Shown here: piece by piece, positions 1 to 8,575 of the stretch
Layout: every line of letters begins with the position of its first letter
Position numbering within the stretch: position 1 is the stretch's first letter
Origin: Leptothrix discophora
Lineage (GTDB): Bacteria; Pseudomonadota; Gammaproteobacteria; Burkholderiales; Burkholderiaceae_C
Reading direction: 5' to 3'
NCBI RefSeq assembly: GCF_030705305.1
Contig: NZ_JAUZEE010000003.1
Location: 124,001-188,000, forward strand
Length of the DNA: 64,000 bases
Notes under the pieces: model-generated
What the model saw: only the letters and a program-made list of their open reading frames with translations
Told to the model about the DNA's origin: nothing
Databases searched by the model: none
Program-made: the position numbers and the translations under genes

Positions 1-648
1 CAGCAGGTCGCACTTGGCGTCGACCACCATCGAGCGGCGGACCTTGTCCTGCCAGTAGTCGTAGTGGGCGATGCGGCGCAGGCTGGCCTCGATGCCGCCC
101 ATCACGATGGGCACCACGGGATAGGCTTCCTTGCAGCGCTGGGCGTAGACCAGCGAGGCCCGGTCGGGCCGCTTGCCGCCGACGTTGCCGGGCGTGTAGG
201 CGTCGTCGCTGCGGATCTTCCGGTCGGCCGTGTACCGGTTGATCATCGAATCCATGTTGCCGGCCGTGACGCCCCAGAACAGGTTGGGCTTGCCCAGTGC
301 CTTGAACGGGTCCGCGCTCTGCCAGTCGGGCTGGGCAATGATGCCGACGCGGAAGCCCTGCGCCTCCAGCACCCGTCCGATCACGGCCATGCCGAAGCTC
401 GGGTGGTCGACGTAGGCGTCGCCGGTGACGACGATGACGTCGCAGGAATCCCAGCCCAGCGCGTCCATCTCGGCGCGGTTCATCGGCAGGAAGGGCGCGA
501 TGCCGAAACGCTTGGCCCAGTAGGGCCGCCAGGCCGTCAGCGGCTTGGCCACCGGCATCGCGGCGGGGCCGGACGGCGCGCGCGGGATGGCCGTGGGGTT
601 GGCCAAGGGCGTGGCGGTCGGGGCGTTCTGGAGGGCGGAGTCGGTCAC
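1..648 (-). CDS. YgiQ family radical SAM protein (C-terminus off the left edge)
   Basis: The 216 visible residues read as the N-terminal part of a YgiQ (UPF0313) protein: the segments [20 protein letters not shown] and [17 protein letters not shown] are family hallmarks. YgiQ proteins carry a radical-SAM CxxxCxxC cluster further downstream, which lies outside the window, so the cofactor motif cannot be checked. The physiological reaction of the family is not established. I chose the GTG at 646-648; an in-frame ATG at 556-558 is the alternative and would remove a poorly conserved alanine/proline-rich leader. Family assignment is firm, exact start is not. Confidence 0.9.
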   Translation of the reverse strand, partial: MTDSALQNAPTATPLANPTAIPRAPSGPAAMPVAKPLTAWRPYWAKRFGIAPFLPMNRAEMDALGWDSCDVIVVTGDAYVDHPSFGMAVIGRVLEAQGFRVGIIAQPDWQSADPFKALGKPNLFWGVTAGNMDSMINRYTADRKIRSDDAYTPGNVGGKRPDRASLVYAQRCKEAYPVVPIVMGGIEASLRRIAHYDYWQDKVRRSMVVDAKCDLL

Positions 649-754
649 GGGCGTCGATCAGGCGAAAGGCAACCCGTGATTGTCCGCGCAGCCGCTGCGG
701 TCGACCAAGGCCGGGTCTTGTCCCTCGCCCGTGGCGGGGATTCGCCCTCGGGGA

Positions 755-976
755 TCAGTGCAGGTCGCTGAGCTGGACCGCCGGCGTCGCGTACTCGCGG
801 CCGACCAGCGACTGGGCCCGGCGGTAGGCCAGCCGGGCGCGCTCGCTGAGGTGCTCCTCGCCGACGCGGCCCTGCGCGTCGCAGGGAAAGCTCAGGCCGC
901 GACCGCTGTCGTACAGCGACTGGAAGCGGATCTCGTAATGGGCGCCGACGGCGGCGTCGCGGGTGGCGTGGCTCAT
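755..976 (-). CDS. Small conserved hypothetical protein, 73 aa
   Basis: A 73-residue protein begins MSHATRDAAVGAHYEIRF and ends ATPAVQLSDLH. The start is chosen because GGAGG lies about 8 nt upstream of the ATG at 974-976; longer in-frame extensions lack this. No signal peptide, membrane segment or catalytic motif is visible. I have the impression that similar short proteins occur in Burkholderiales, but I cannot assign a function. It lies between ygiQ and the ABC exporter, all on the minus strand, with gaps of about 100 and 200 bp, so it is probably its own unit. Confidence 0.65.
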   Translation of the reverse strand: MSHATRDAAVGAHYEIRFQSLYDSGRGLSFPCDAQGRVGEEHLSERARLAYRRAQSLVGREYATPAVQLSDLH

Positions 977-1178
977 GCTGAGGACCTCCGGACTGGCTTG
1001 CGGGACTGACCAGGAAACGGCTGGACGTGAAGGTTCGATGACCCATCGTGCCGCCGCACCGTCGCCGGCAAAACCCGGAAACGAGGGGTCTCCCGGCCCC
1101 AATCCGGCAAGCTCGCCGCGGTCCGTGACGCTTTGCCCGGACCTGAGCCCCGTCAAGCCGGAAGCCTGTACCGGTCGT

Positions 1179-3059
1179 TCAGCTGACCGGCGCTGCCAGG
1201 CTCGGCAAGGCCGGCTCGACGGGTTCCTCGTCGACGTCCGGCGCCAGGAAGCCGCCGCTCTGGTGCGACCACAGCCGGGCGTAGATGCCGCCGCGCGCGA
1301 GCAGCTCGTGGTGGCTGCCCTCCTCCACGATGCGCCCCTTGTCGAGCACGATCAGCCGGTCCATCGCCGCGATGGTCGACAGGCGGTGCGCAATGGCCAC
1401 CACCGTCTTGCCCTCCATCAGCTGGTAGAGCGTGGTCTGGATGGCCGCCTCGACCTCGGAGTCCAGCGCGCTGGTCGCCTCGTCGAGCAGCAGGATCGGC
1501 GCGTCCTTGAGCATCACCCGAGCGATCGCGATGCGCTGGCGCTGGCCGCCCGACAGCTTGACGCCACGCTCGCCGACATGGGCGTCGTAGCCGCGCCGGC
1601 CCTTCGGGTCGGTCAGGCTGGCGATGAACTCGTCGGCCTGCGCGCGCCTGGCCGCCGACACCATCTCGACATCGCCCGCATCCGGGCGCCCGTAGAGGAT
1701 GTTGTCGCGCACCGAGCGGTGCAGCAGCGAGGTGTCCTGCGTGACCATGCCGATGTGCTCGCGCAGGCTGTCCTGCGCCACGCCGGCGATGTCCTGGCCG
1801 TCGATCAGGATGCGCCCGCCACGCAGGTCGTGGAAGCGCAGCAGCAGGTTGACGATGGTCGACTTGCCGGCGCCCGAGCGCCCGACCAGGCCGATCTTCT
1901 CGCCCGGCCGGATGTGCAGGTCCAGGCCCTGCAGCAGCGAGGGCGAGCTGCCGTAGCCGAACTCGACCGCCTCGAAGCGGATCTCGCCGCGCGGCACGTC
2001 CAGCGGCCGGGCGTCGGGCCGGTCCAGCACCGCGTTCGGACGGGTCAGCGTGGCGATGCCGTCCTGCACCGTGCCGATGTGCTCGAACAGCGAGGCCACT
2101 TCCCACATCACCCAGTGCGACATGCCGTTCAGGCGCAGCGCCATCGCGGTGGCGGCGGCGACCGCGCCGATGCCGACCTGGCCCTGCGTCCACAGCCACA
2201 GCGCGGCGGCGGTGGTCGACAGGATGAACAGCATGCTCAGTGTGTGGATGCCGACCTCGAAGCCGCTGACCAGCCGCATCTGCGCGTGCACCGTCTGCAT
2301 GAACTCCTGCATCGCCGAGCGGGCGTAGCCGGCCTCGCGCTGGGCATGCGAGAACAGCTTGACGGTGGTGATGTTGGTGTAGGCGTCGGTGATGCGCCCG
2401 GTCATCAGCGAGCGCGCGTCGGCCTGGTTCTTCGACACCCGGGCCAGGCGTGGCACGAAGAACTTCACCGCCAGGCCGTAGGTCAGCAGCCAGCCGGCGA
2501 AGGGCAGCAGCATGACCGGGTGGAAGCCGCCGACCAGCAGCGCCATCGTGACGAAGTAGATCGTCACGAAGACGAGGATGTCGGTGACGATCAGCACCAC
2601 GTCGCGCACCGCCAGCGAGGATTGCATCACCTTGGTCGCGACCCGGCCGGCGAACTCGTCCGAGTAGAAGGCCATGCTCTGGCCCAGCATCAGGCGGTGG
2701 AAGTTCCAGCGCAGCCGCATCGGGAAGTTGCCCGACAGCGTCTGGTGCTTGAACAGCGTCTGCAGGCCGACCACCAGCGGGCTGGCGACGATCACCGCCA
2801 GCAGCAGCAGCAGCTCGCCGCGCGCCTGGGTCCATAACTGGTCAGGCGGGACGGCACCGAGCCAGTCGACCACCCGGCCGAGCATGCCGAACAGCAGTGC
2901 CTCGAAGGCGCCGATCAGCGCGGTGCAGACGGTCATCCCCAGCACGAAGCGGCGGGTGCCCTCGGTGCTGGACCAGATGAAGCCGAGGAAGGAGGTCGGC
3001 GGCGGGACCGGCCGCGTATCCGGGTAGGGATCGACCAGGCGCTCGAAAAAGGCGAACAA
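1179..3059 (-). CDS. ABC exporter, fused permease and ATPase (MsbA/MdlB type)
   Basis: A 626-residue half-transporter. The first 320 residues hold an ABC type-1 transmembrane domain with about six hydrophobic segments. The nucleotide-binding domain follows with Walker A GRSGAGKST, signature LSGGQRQR, Walker B ILLLDEATSALD and the H-loop AHR, all intact. It should work as a homodimeric exporter in the inner membrane; the substrate (lipid, drug or peptide) cannot be told from sequence. The start is a TTG at 3057-3059 preceded by GGAG about 8 nt upstream; no ATG is available nearby. No accessory genes flank it, which argues against a type I secretion role. Confidence 0.9.
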   Translation of the reverse strand: MFAFFERLVDPYPDTRPVPPPTSFLGFIWSSTEGTRRFVLGMTVCTALIGAFEALLFGMLGRVVDWLGAVPPDQLWTQARGELLLLLAVIVASPLVVGLQTLFKHQTLSGNFPMRLRWNFHRLMLGQSMAFYSDEFAGRVATKVMQSSLAVRDVVLIVTDILVFVTIYFVTMALLVGGFHPVMLLPFAGWLLTYGLAVKFFVPRLARVSKNQADARSLMTGRITDAYTNITTVKLFSHAQREAGYARSAMQEFMQTVHAQMRLVSGFEVGIHTLSMLFILSTTAAALWLWTQGQVGIGAVAAATAMALRLNGMSHWVMWEVASLFEHIGTVQDGIATLTRPNAVLDRPDARPLDVPRGEIRFEAVEFGYGSSPSLLQGLDLHIRPGEKIGLVGRSGAGKSTIVNLLLRFHDLRGGRILIDGQDIAGVAQDSLREHIGMVTQDTSLLHRSVRDNILYGRPDAGDVEMVSAARRAQADEFIASLTDPKGRRGYDAHVGERGVKLSGGQRQRIAIARVMLKDAPILLLDEATSALDSEVEAAIQTTLYQLMEGKTVVAIAHRLSTIAAMDRLIVLDKGRIVEEGSHHELLARGGIYARLWSHQSGGFLAPDVDEEPVEPALPSLAAPVS

Positions 3060-3225
3060 GGGGGTGCTCCAGAAGGCGCGGACCGGAGCCGGCTGCGCGA
3101 AGTCGCGGATCGTAGACGCAGCGCGACAGGTCGTCGCGAGGACTTCCGGAAACCCCGAAAGCGCCGCTCATGGGCTTGCGCTACAACCCAGGCCGACCCG
3201 CAGCCGACCCACGACAGGAGCATCC

Positions 3226-3921
3226 ATGGGACAGACCATCACCTTCCAGCGACCCGACGGCCAGAGCGTCTCGGGCTACTTGGCCGAACCCGCCGGCGCC
3301 AGCGCCGCCACGCCCGCCGTGGTCGTGATCCAGGAATGGTGGGGCCTGAACGACCAGATCCGCGGCGTGGCCGACCGCCTGGCCGCCGCCGGCTACGTCG
3401 CGCTGGTGCCGGACCTGTACCGCGGCAAGTCCACCGTCGAGGCCGAGGAGGCCCACCACCTGATGGACGGCCTGAACTTCGGCGACGCCGCCTCGCAGGA
3501 CATCCGCGGCGCCGTTCAGCACCTCAAGGCCAGCGGCCGCCAGGTCGGCGTGACCGGCTTCTGCATGGGCGGCGCGTTGACCGTGCTGTCGCTGTGCTTC
3601 GTGCCCGAGATCGATGCCGGCGCGATCTGGTATGGCCAGCCGCCGCTGGAATACGTCGACGCCACGAAGATCAAGGTGCCGGTGCTGGGCCACTGGGCCA
3701 CGCAGGACCAGTTCTTCGCGCCCGACACCCTGCCGCCCTTCGAGGCCAAGCTGCGCGAGGCCGGCGTCGCCTTCGAGTTCCACCACTACCTCGCCCAGCA
3801 CGGCTTCGCCAACGAGACCGCCGTCGGCCCGAACCGCATCCCGCAGGTCCAGTACGACCCGGCCTGGGCGCAGATGGCCTGGGACCGCACGCTGCGGTTC
3901 TTCGGGCGAACGATCGGTTGA
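3226..3921 (+). CDS. Dienelactone hydrolase family protein, cytoplasmic
   Basis: A 231-residue alpha/beta hydrolase of the dienelactone hydrolase family. The nucleophile elbow reads GFCMGG, with cysteine as nucleophile. The acidic residue is probably the Asp in ATQDQFF and the histidine is in LAQHGFAN, giving the Cys-Asp-His triad typical of the family. Length matches the usual 230-240 residues and there is no signal peptide. The start ATG at 3226 has AGGAG 7 nt upstream. It precedes vanA on the same strand with a 96-bp gap, so it may be co-transcribed with aromatic demethylation genes, but a link to the chlorocatechol or beta-ketoadipate route is not shown here. Confidence 0.9.
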   Translation: MGQTITFQRPDGQSVSGYLAEPAGASAATPAVVVIQEWWGLNDQIRGVADRLAAAGYVALVPDLYRGKSTVEAEEAHHLMDGLNFGDAASQDIRGAVQHLKASGRQVGVTGFCMGGALTVLSLCFVPEIDAGAIWYGQPPLEYVDATKIKVPVLGHWATQDQFFAPDTLPPFEAKLREAGVAFEFHHYLAQHGFANETAVGPNRIPQVQYDPAWAQMAWDRTLRFFGRTIG

Positions 3922-3962
3922 TCCGCCCCTGGGCCGGCCTGCGCGGAGGCGCCGGCATGGCC

Positions 3963-3989
3963 GGTCCAGCAGGTCCAGCAGGTCCAGCC
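3963..3989 (+). repeat. Three tandem 9-bp units before vanA
   Basis: GGTCCAGCA is repeated three times (the last unit ends in C) in the 96-bp gap between the dienelactone hydrolase and vanA. It ends about 30 bp before the vanA start. Similar 8-10 bp tandem arrays occur at 17343, 45991 and 46056. Confidence 0.85.
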
Positions 3990-4017
3990 GGATCCATCCA
4001 CCACGCAGGAGACATGC

Positions 4018-5118
4018 ATGCACATCAAGAACGCCTGGTACGTCGCGGCCAGTCCTGACGAGATCGATGGCCAGCCGCTCGGCCGGATGATCTGCGGAGA
4101 ACGCATCGTGTTCTACCGCGGGCCGCAGGGCCAGCCGGTGGCGCTGGAGGACTGGTGCCCGCACCGGGGGGCGCCGCTGTCGCTGGGCCGCGTCTGCGAA
4201 GGCCGCCTGAGCTGCGGCTACCACGGCCTGGAGATGGGCTGCGACGGCCGCACCGTCGCGATGCCGGGCCAGCGGGTGCGCGGTTTCCCGGCCATCCGCG
4301 CCTTCCCGGCGGTCGAGCGCCACGGCTTCATCTGGGTCTGGCCCGGCGACGCCAGCCAGGCCGACGCGGCGCTGATCCCCGACCTGGCCTGGGCCAGCGA
4401 CCCCGAGTGGTGTTTCGGCGGCGGCCTGTACCACGTCGCCTGCGACCACCGCCTCATGATCGACAACCTGATGGACCTGACGCACGAGACCTACGTCCAC
4501 CAGGGCAGCATCGGCCAGCCCGAGATCGACGAGACGCCCTGCAAGACCAGCGTCGACGGCGACACCGCCACCACCTCCCGCTTCATGGACGGCATCCAGG
4601 CGCCGCCGTTCTGGCGCATGGCGATGCGCGCGCACGGCCTGGACGACAGCCAGCCGGTCGACCGCTGGCAGGTCTGCCACTACAGCCCGCCCAGCCACGT
4701 GATGATCGAGGTCGGCGTGGCCCTGGCCGGCCGGGGCGGCCGCAACGCGCCGCGCGACCAGCGCGCCTCGGCCATCGTGGTCGACTTCATCACGCCGGAG
4801 ACCGACACCAGCATCTGGTACTTCTGGGGCATGGCCCGCAACTTCCGGCCCGAGGACGAGGCCCTGACCGCCCAGATCCGCGAAGGCCAGCGCAAGATCT
4901 TCGGCGAGGACCTGCAGATGCTCGAACGCCAGCAGGCCAACCTGCTGAGGTGGCCCGACCGGGACCTGCTGCGGCTGAACATCGACGCCGGCGGCGTGCA
5001 TGCCCGCAAGGTGATCGCCCGGCGCGTGGCCGAGGAACAGGCGGCGGCGGCGGCGGCGGCGGCTGCAGGTGCGTCAGCGGCCGACGCGACCCGATCGCCC
5101 ACCCCGTCCGGAGCCTGA
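4018..5118 (+). CDS. vanA: Vanillate O-demethylase oxygenase subunit (Rieske)
   Basis: A 366-residue Rieske oxygenase. The [2Fe-2S] ligands are Cys47-x-His49 (WCPHRG) and Cys66-x2-His69 (CGYHG). The mononuclear iron site is given by NLMDLTHETYVH, with His156 and His161. The N-terminus, beginning MHIKNAWYVA and including LGRMICGERIVFYRGP, is characteristic of VanA rather than of general ring hydroxylases. With its reductase it would convert vanillate to protocatechuate plus formaldehyde. The C-terminus has a run of about ten alanines. The next gene, a matched reductase, starts 4 bp downstream. Other methoxybenzoate demethylases have the same architecture, so substrate is inferred. Confidence 0.9.
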   Translation: MHIKNAWYVAASPDEIDGQPLGRMICGERIVFYRGPQGQPVALEDWCPHRGAPLSLGRVCEGRLSCGYHGLEMGCDGRTVAMPGQRVRGFPAIRAFPAVERHGFIWVWPGDASQADAALIPDLAWASDPEWCFGGGLYHVACDHRLMIDNLMDLTHETYVHQGSIGQPEIDETPCKTSVDGDTATTSRFMDGIQAPPFWRMAMRAHGLDDSQPVDRWQVCHYSPPSHVMIEVGVALAGRGGRNAPRDQRASAIVVDFITPETDTSIWYFWGMARNFRPEDEALTAQIREGQRKIFGEDLQMLERQQANLLRWPDRDLLRLNIDAGGVHARKVIARRVAEEQAAAAAAAAAGASAADATRSPTPSGA

Positions 5119-5122
5119 CGCG

Positions 5123-6112
5123 ATGACGGCCTCTTCTTTCCGCGCCGCGACGATCGCGGTGCGCGTGGCCCGCAAGACCGTGCTGGCCGAGGACATCTGC
5201 GGCTTCGAGCTGGTCGCGGCCGACGGCGGCGCCCTGCCCGCGGCCAGCGCTGGCGCGCATGTCGACGTCCACCTGGGCGACGGCCTGACGCGGCCCTACT
5301 CGCTGTGCCATGACCCGGCCGAGACCGGCCGCTACCGGCTGGGCGTGCTGCGCGAGCCGGCCTCGCGCGGCGGCTCGGCGGCGATGCACGGGCGCATCGC
5401 CGAGGGCGACATCCTCCAGATCAGCCCGCCGCGCAACCTGTTCGCGCTGGCCGAGCCGCTGGCCGCCGGACGTCACCGGCTGCTGGCCGGCGGCATCGGC
5501 ATCACGCCCATCCTGGCGATGGCCCATGCGCTGCACCGGGCCGGCGCCGACTTCCGGCTGCACTACACGGCACGCTCGGCCGCGCGCATGGCCTTCCGCG
5601 ACGAACTGGCCGCCGCGCCCTGGGCCGACCGCATCAGCCTGCACCTGGACGACGGCCCGGCCGAGCAGCGGCTCGATCTGGCAGCGCTGCTGGCCGACGT
5701 GCGCCCCGGCGATCACCTCTACGTCTGCGGCCCGGCCGGCCTGCTGGCGGCCACCCGAGCCGCCGCGACGGCGGCCGGCTGGGCCGAGGCGCAGGTCCAC
5801 GTCGAATCGTTCACCGCCACCCCGGTCGTGACCGACGCGGCGGCCGGCAGCTTCGAGGTCGAACTGGCCCGCTCCGGCCGCGTCATCACCATCGCAGCCC
5901 ACCAGACCGTCCTGCAGGCCCTGCACGCGGCTGGCTGCGACCTGCCCAGTTCCTGCGAACAGGGCATCTGCGGCACCTGCCTGACGCCGGTGCTCGCGGG
6001 CATCCCGGACCACCGCGACCAGTACCTGGAGCCCGACGAACAGGCCGCCAACGACCAGTTCCTGCCCTGCTGCTCGCGCGCGAAGACGGCCCGGCTGGTG
6101 ATCGACCTGTGA
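5123..6112 (+). CDS. vanB: Vanillate O-demethylase reductase subunit
   Basis: A 329-residue class IA ring-hydroxylase reductase: an N-terminal flavin domain (RPYSLCHDP), an NAD-binding domain (GGIGITPIL), then a plant-type ferredoxin domain whose cluster cysteines are in SCEQGICGTC and the later FLPCC. It transfers electrons from NAD(P)H to the VanA Rieske centre. The ATG at 5123 is 4 bp after the vanA stop; the two are translationally close and surely one operon. The gene ends 31 bp before the left attachment repeat of the prophage, so the prophage does not disturb it. Confidence 0.92.
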   Translation: MTASSFRAATIAVRVARKTVLAEDICGFELVAADGGALPAASAGAHVDVHLGDGLTRPYSLCHDPAETGRYRLGVLREPASRGGSAAMHGRIAEGDILQISPPRNLFALAEPLAAGRHRLLAGGIGITPILAMAHALHRAGADFRLHYTARSAARMAFRDELAAAPWADRISLHLDDGPAEQRLDLAALLADVRPGDHLYVCGPAGLLAATRAAATAAGWAEAQVHVESFTATPVVTDAAAGSFEVELARSGRVITIAAHQTVLQALHAAGCDLPSSCEQGICGTCLTPVLAGIPDHRDQYLEPDEQAANDQFLPCCSRAKTARLVIDL

Positions 6113-6142
6113 AGGTTGCGGGAGCCATCGCCGTCATCGGGG

Positions 6143-6191
6143 ATTGGCCTGCCCGGAGGGACTCGAACCCCCGACCTGCTGCTTAGAAGGC
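6143..6191. repeat. attL: 49-bp direct repeat, partial tRNA-Arg copy
   Basis: These 49 bases are identical to 45822-45870, which lies inside the intact tRNA-Arg gene and covers its anticodon-to-CCA half. The copy here lacks the 5' half of the tRNA and cannot fold as one. It marks the left end of the prophage. Confidence 0.95.
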
Positions 6192-6326
6192 GGTGATGGA
6201 TTCCTTTTTCATCAATGCCTTACGTGCGAATCACCTACCCACGCACGATTCAGCAGGATGCGTCGTCATCGCATGAATTCGGCGACGGGTAGGTGAAAAG
6301 TGGCGGCGCAGCAGCGCCTCTGCGGG

Positions 6327-6755
6327 CTATGCGGGGTCCGACTTGCCCTTGGCCGGGCCATCCTGCGATGCGGGCTTGCTCGTCTCCTTGCCCAGCAGAT
6401 ACCCGGCGATCGTTCCGAGCAGGCCCATCACCGGAGCGATCTGGTTGTTGTCGTAGCCGGCCACGATCAGGAAGACCGAGACGATGACGATGAGCACGGT
6501 GCCGAAGATCCGCAGCACCGACTCGGAACTCTTGCCGATGCGGATCAGGTAGGTGACCAGCAGCAGCACGAAGACGCCGAAGATCAGGACGACGGAACTC
6601 ATCGTCATGGCGCTTTCGGCGGTCCACCAGGTCGGCTTGTAGGCACGGCCCTGGACCTGCGACGGATCGACCGCCTGCTGGACCGTCGTCGACGACTCGA
6701 CCACCTTCTTCTGCGCGGCGATCCTGGCGTCGATCTCTGCAAGGCTTTCGGCCAT
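6327..6755 (-). CDS. Phage two-helix membrane protein, unknown function
   Basis: A 142-residue protein. After a polar N-terminus of about 50 residues come two or three hydrophobic stretches (around SSVVLIFGVFVLLLVTYLI, then LIVIVSVFLIVAGY, then a weaker third), and a lysine-rich polar tail. It starts 2 bp after the preceding gene stop on the minus strand, so both are one unit at the extreme left end of the prophage, beyond the lysis genes. This end position is common for lysogenic-conversion genes, but no specific function can be given. Confidence 0.7.
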   Translation of the reverse strand: MAESLAEIDARIAAQKKVVESSTTVQQAVDPSQVQGRAYKPTWWTAESAMTMSSVVLIFGVFVLLLVTYLIRIGKSSESVLRIFGTVLIVIVSVFLIVAGYDNNQIAPVMGLLGTIAGYLLGKETSKPASQDGPAKGKSDPA

Positions 6756-6757
6756 GG

Positions 6758-7312
6758 CTATTTGCTCCCGCTCGAACTGGACAGTTGGAGAACCTGCGCC
6801 TTCTCTTCGAGCAGATTGTTCAGCGCCGTCTGATTCTTGATCTTGAGTTTCAGGTCATCGACCTTGTTGCAGTCCGACAGGCCGATCCCACCCAGCGGAC
6901 CGCTGGCAGGGACCGCAGGTTCATCCTCTGCGGCATCCGAGGATTTCGCGGAAGGGGCGGCAGCCTTCTTCTTGGATGGTTTCTTGGCCGTCTTGGAGCC
7001 GTCCTCCAACAGCTCCAGCTTCCTTTCCAGCAGTGCCGTCAACTCCTGGAGCGACTCATACTGCTTCTGGAGAATGCCGCCCTCGACACGGCATTGGGCT
7101 GCCTTGTCCTCGGTGAGATTGCCGCGCATGAGCAGTTGCTCGTTCTTGCTCGCGGGGACCAACTCAGGTCGCCGGTCAAGCATGCCCTTGTGCAGATGGA
7201 TCGGGCTGTCCGGAGGAAGCCGCTCCGCGTTGAAGCGTCCGGGCAGCGACTGCGCACCCGCCCAGGGCGAGACCATGAACATGACGGCAAACACCAGCAC
7301 GGTTGCACGCAT
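6758..7312 (-). CDS. Exported hypothetical phage protein with coiled coil
   Basis: A 184-residue protein with a Sec signal peptide (MRATVLVFAVMFMVSPWAGA, cleavage expected after AGA). The mature part has a glutamate/leucine-rich helix around residues 85-105, a lysine/alanine-rich linker (KKPSKKKAAAPSAKSS) and a C-terminal helix. It is predicted periplasmic. It could be a spanin-like lysis partner because it lies just after the endolysin, but it lacks the usual Rz membrane anchor and I see no nested Rz1 lipoprotein, so I leave it unnamed. Confidence 0.65.
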   Translation of the reverse strand: MRATVLVFAVMFMVSPWAGAQSLPGRFNAERLPPDSPIHLHKGMLDRRPELVPASKNEQLLMRGNLTEDKAAQCRVEGGILQKQYESLQELTALLERKLELLEDGSKTAKKPSKKKAAAPSAKSSDAAEDEPAVPASGPLGGIGLSDCNKVDDLKLKIKNQTALNNLLEEKAQVLQLSSSSGSK

Positions 7313-7366
7313 CGTCGACCTCCTTGAGCCTCTGGCTGCCGATCGTGTCCATGCGGTCAGCGCAAG

Positions 7367-7852
7367 TCAATCGTCAAACGGAGGGACGCCTCGCCCCGGA
7401 AGACCTCGGTTCAGCAACACCGCCTCCGCTTCCCGCCGCCTCACCAGCCCCGGCAGCACCCTGCCCCCTCCCCTGACCCACTTGCGCAGCTCATCGGCCG
7501 CACCGGCCATGTCGCCTTCGCGCAGCCGGCGCCGCAGCGTCGAGCCGGCCAGGCGGGTCAGGCCGAGGTTGTAGGCAAAGTCGGCGATCGCCGCGAGCGG
7601 GTCGCCGCTCAGGCCGGGGCACAGGCGGGTCGTGCCCGTCGTGCAGACGCCTGCATCGGCCAGCAGCCGGGCATCGGCCTGTGCCTGGGTCCAGACGGTG
7701 CCGGGGCCGACGTCCGGGCCCGTGCTGCCCCAGCCGCAGGTCCAGATGCCGGCGGGGCACGTGTAGGCCACCAGGCGGCAGCCCTCGAAGCGGCGGATCA
7801 GGGCCAGCAGCGCGCCGGGCACGCTGGCCGGCGCCAGGTCAGAGCCGGCCAC
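7367..7852 (-). CDS. Endolysin: phage lysozyme, GH24 family
   Basis: A 161-residue lysozyme. The GH24 signature reads FEGCRLVAYTCPAGIWTCGW followed by GSTG: the catalytic Glu is in FEG, with Cys and Thr in the positions of the T4-type E-D/C-T triad, the cysteine variant seen in P22/RrrD-type enzymes. The chosen start is the GTG at 7850-7852, which overlaps the holin gene stop by 14 bp; no clear ribosome binding site is visible, so coupling with the holin is likely. It cleaves peptidoglycan after holin-mediated release; I see no signal-arrest helix. Confidence 0.88.
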   Translation of the reverse strand: MAGSDLAPASVPGALLALIRRFEGCRLVAYTCPAGIWTCGWGSTGPDVGPGTVWTQAQADARLLADAGVCTTGTTRLCPGLSGDPLAAIADFAYNLGLTRLAGSTLRRRLREGDMAGAADELRKWVRGGGRVLPGLVRRREAEAVLLNRGLPGRGVPPFDD

Positions 7853-8312
7853 GGCGCAGCGAGCGGTCGACGAACCAGAAGGCCATGATCGACCCGATGA
7901 CCGCGCGGTCGAACTCGGTGACCAGCAGCGGCGCGATGCCGGCCATGCCGGCACCGGACTGCCAGGCCAGCATGATCGTGACGGCCTTCGCGAGGGTGTA
8001 GAGCACGATGCACCACCAGTAGGTCAGCACCGGCCGCACCGACCGGCTCAGGCGGTCGGACCAGCCGCCGCCCTTGCCGCCCTCCAGGCGCAGCGCCTCG
8101 GCCAGCGCGGCCAGCTCGCCGGAGTCGGCCGCGACCGCGCCCTGGGCATGCACCAGGTCGATCTGCTGCGTGGCCCGCGCCTGGTCGATCTGGAGCTGCA
8201 GGCGGGTCATCTCCAGCTCGTGGGCATGGTCGTCGCGGGCCTGCAGGCGCTTGAGGAACTCCGGCGCCAGGCGCAGCAGGCCGCCCAGCATCAGGCTGAT
8301 CAGTTCGAGCAT
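7839..8312 (-). CDS. Putative holin, 3TM family (GTA-holin-like)
   Basis: A 157-residue protein: an amphipathic N-terminus, a charged helical region (residues 25-75), then SRSVRPVLTYWWCIVLYTLA and two further hydrophobic stretches, ending VDRSLRRGRL. The phrase R-S-x-R-P-x-x-T-Y-W is typical of the 3-TM holin family named for gene-transfer-agent release (Pfam GTA_holin_3TM). It would form inner-membrane lesions that release the endolysin encoded immediately downstream with a 14-bp overlap. Identification is from motif memory. Confidence 0.75.
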   Translation of the reverse strand: MLELISLMLGGLLRLAPEFLKRLQARDDHAHELEMTRLQLQIDQARATQQIDLVHAQGAVAADSGELAALAEALRLEGGKGGGWSDRLSRSVRPVLTYWWCIVLYTLAKAVTIMLAWQSGAGMAGIAPLLVTEFDRAVIGSIMAFWFVDRSLRRGRL

Positions 8313-8326
8313 CGTCGTCTCCTGTG

Positions 8327-8575
8327 TCAGTGCCCGGCCGGCGGTCGCCCGCCGTGCGTCAGCGCGTAGATCACCGCCCAGATCGCCATGCCCGCCGCCG
8401 CGAGCTTGCCGACGACGGTGACGAGTCGGCCGATCCAGCCGGTGACGCGGAAGAAGCCGCGGGCGGCTTCCAGGATGGACCGGATCTCGGCGGTATCCGC
8501 CGCGCTGCTGGCGTGCAGCTGCTCCAGGCGGTCGAGCCGCTGTTCGAGCGTGAGGGCTTGGGTGGCATCGGTCAT
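8327..8575 (-). CDS. Small phage membrane protein, possible second holin or antiholin
   Basis: 82 residues, with a polar helical N-terminus and one or two hydrophobic segments in LVTVVGKLAAAGMAIWAVIY. The ATG at 8573-8575 overlaps the TGA of the tail-fibre assembly gene (ATGA) and has GGAGG 5 nt upstream. It precedes the 3TM holin by 14 bp, so it belongs to the lysis cassette. A holin-partner role is a guess from place and size. Confidence 0.7.
   Translation of the reverse strand: MTDATQALTLEQRLDRLEQLHASSAADTAEIRSILEAARGFFRVTGWIGRLVTVVGKLAAAGMAIWAVIYALTHGGRPPAGH

Noticed and set aside
2287-2303. GTGCACCGTCTGCA in the ABC transporter as a copy of the 16-bp palindrome
   Set aside because: The half-sites are one base closer together and the palindrome is broken; treated as chance.
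963-2837. Long plus-strand open frame opposite the ABC transporter
   Set aside because: Composition is Arg/Ala/Gly/Gln-rich shadow sequence; the minus-strand ABC exporter has all its motifs intact.
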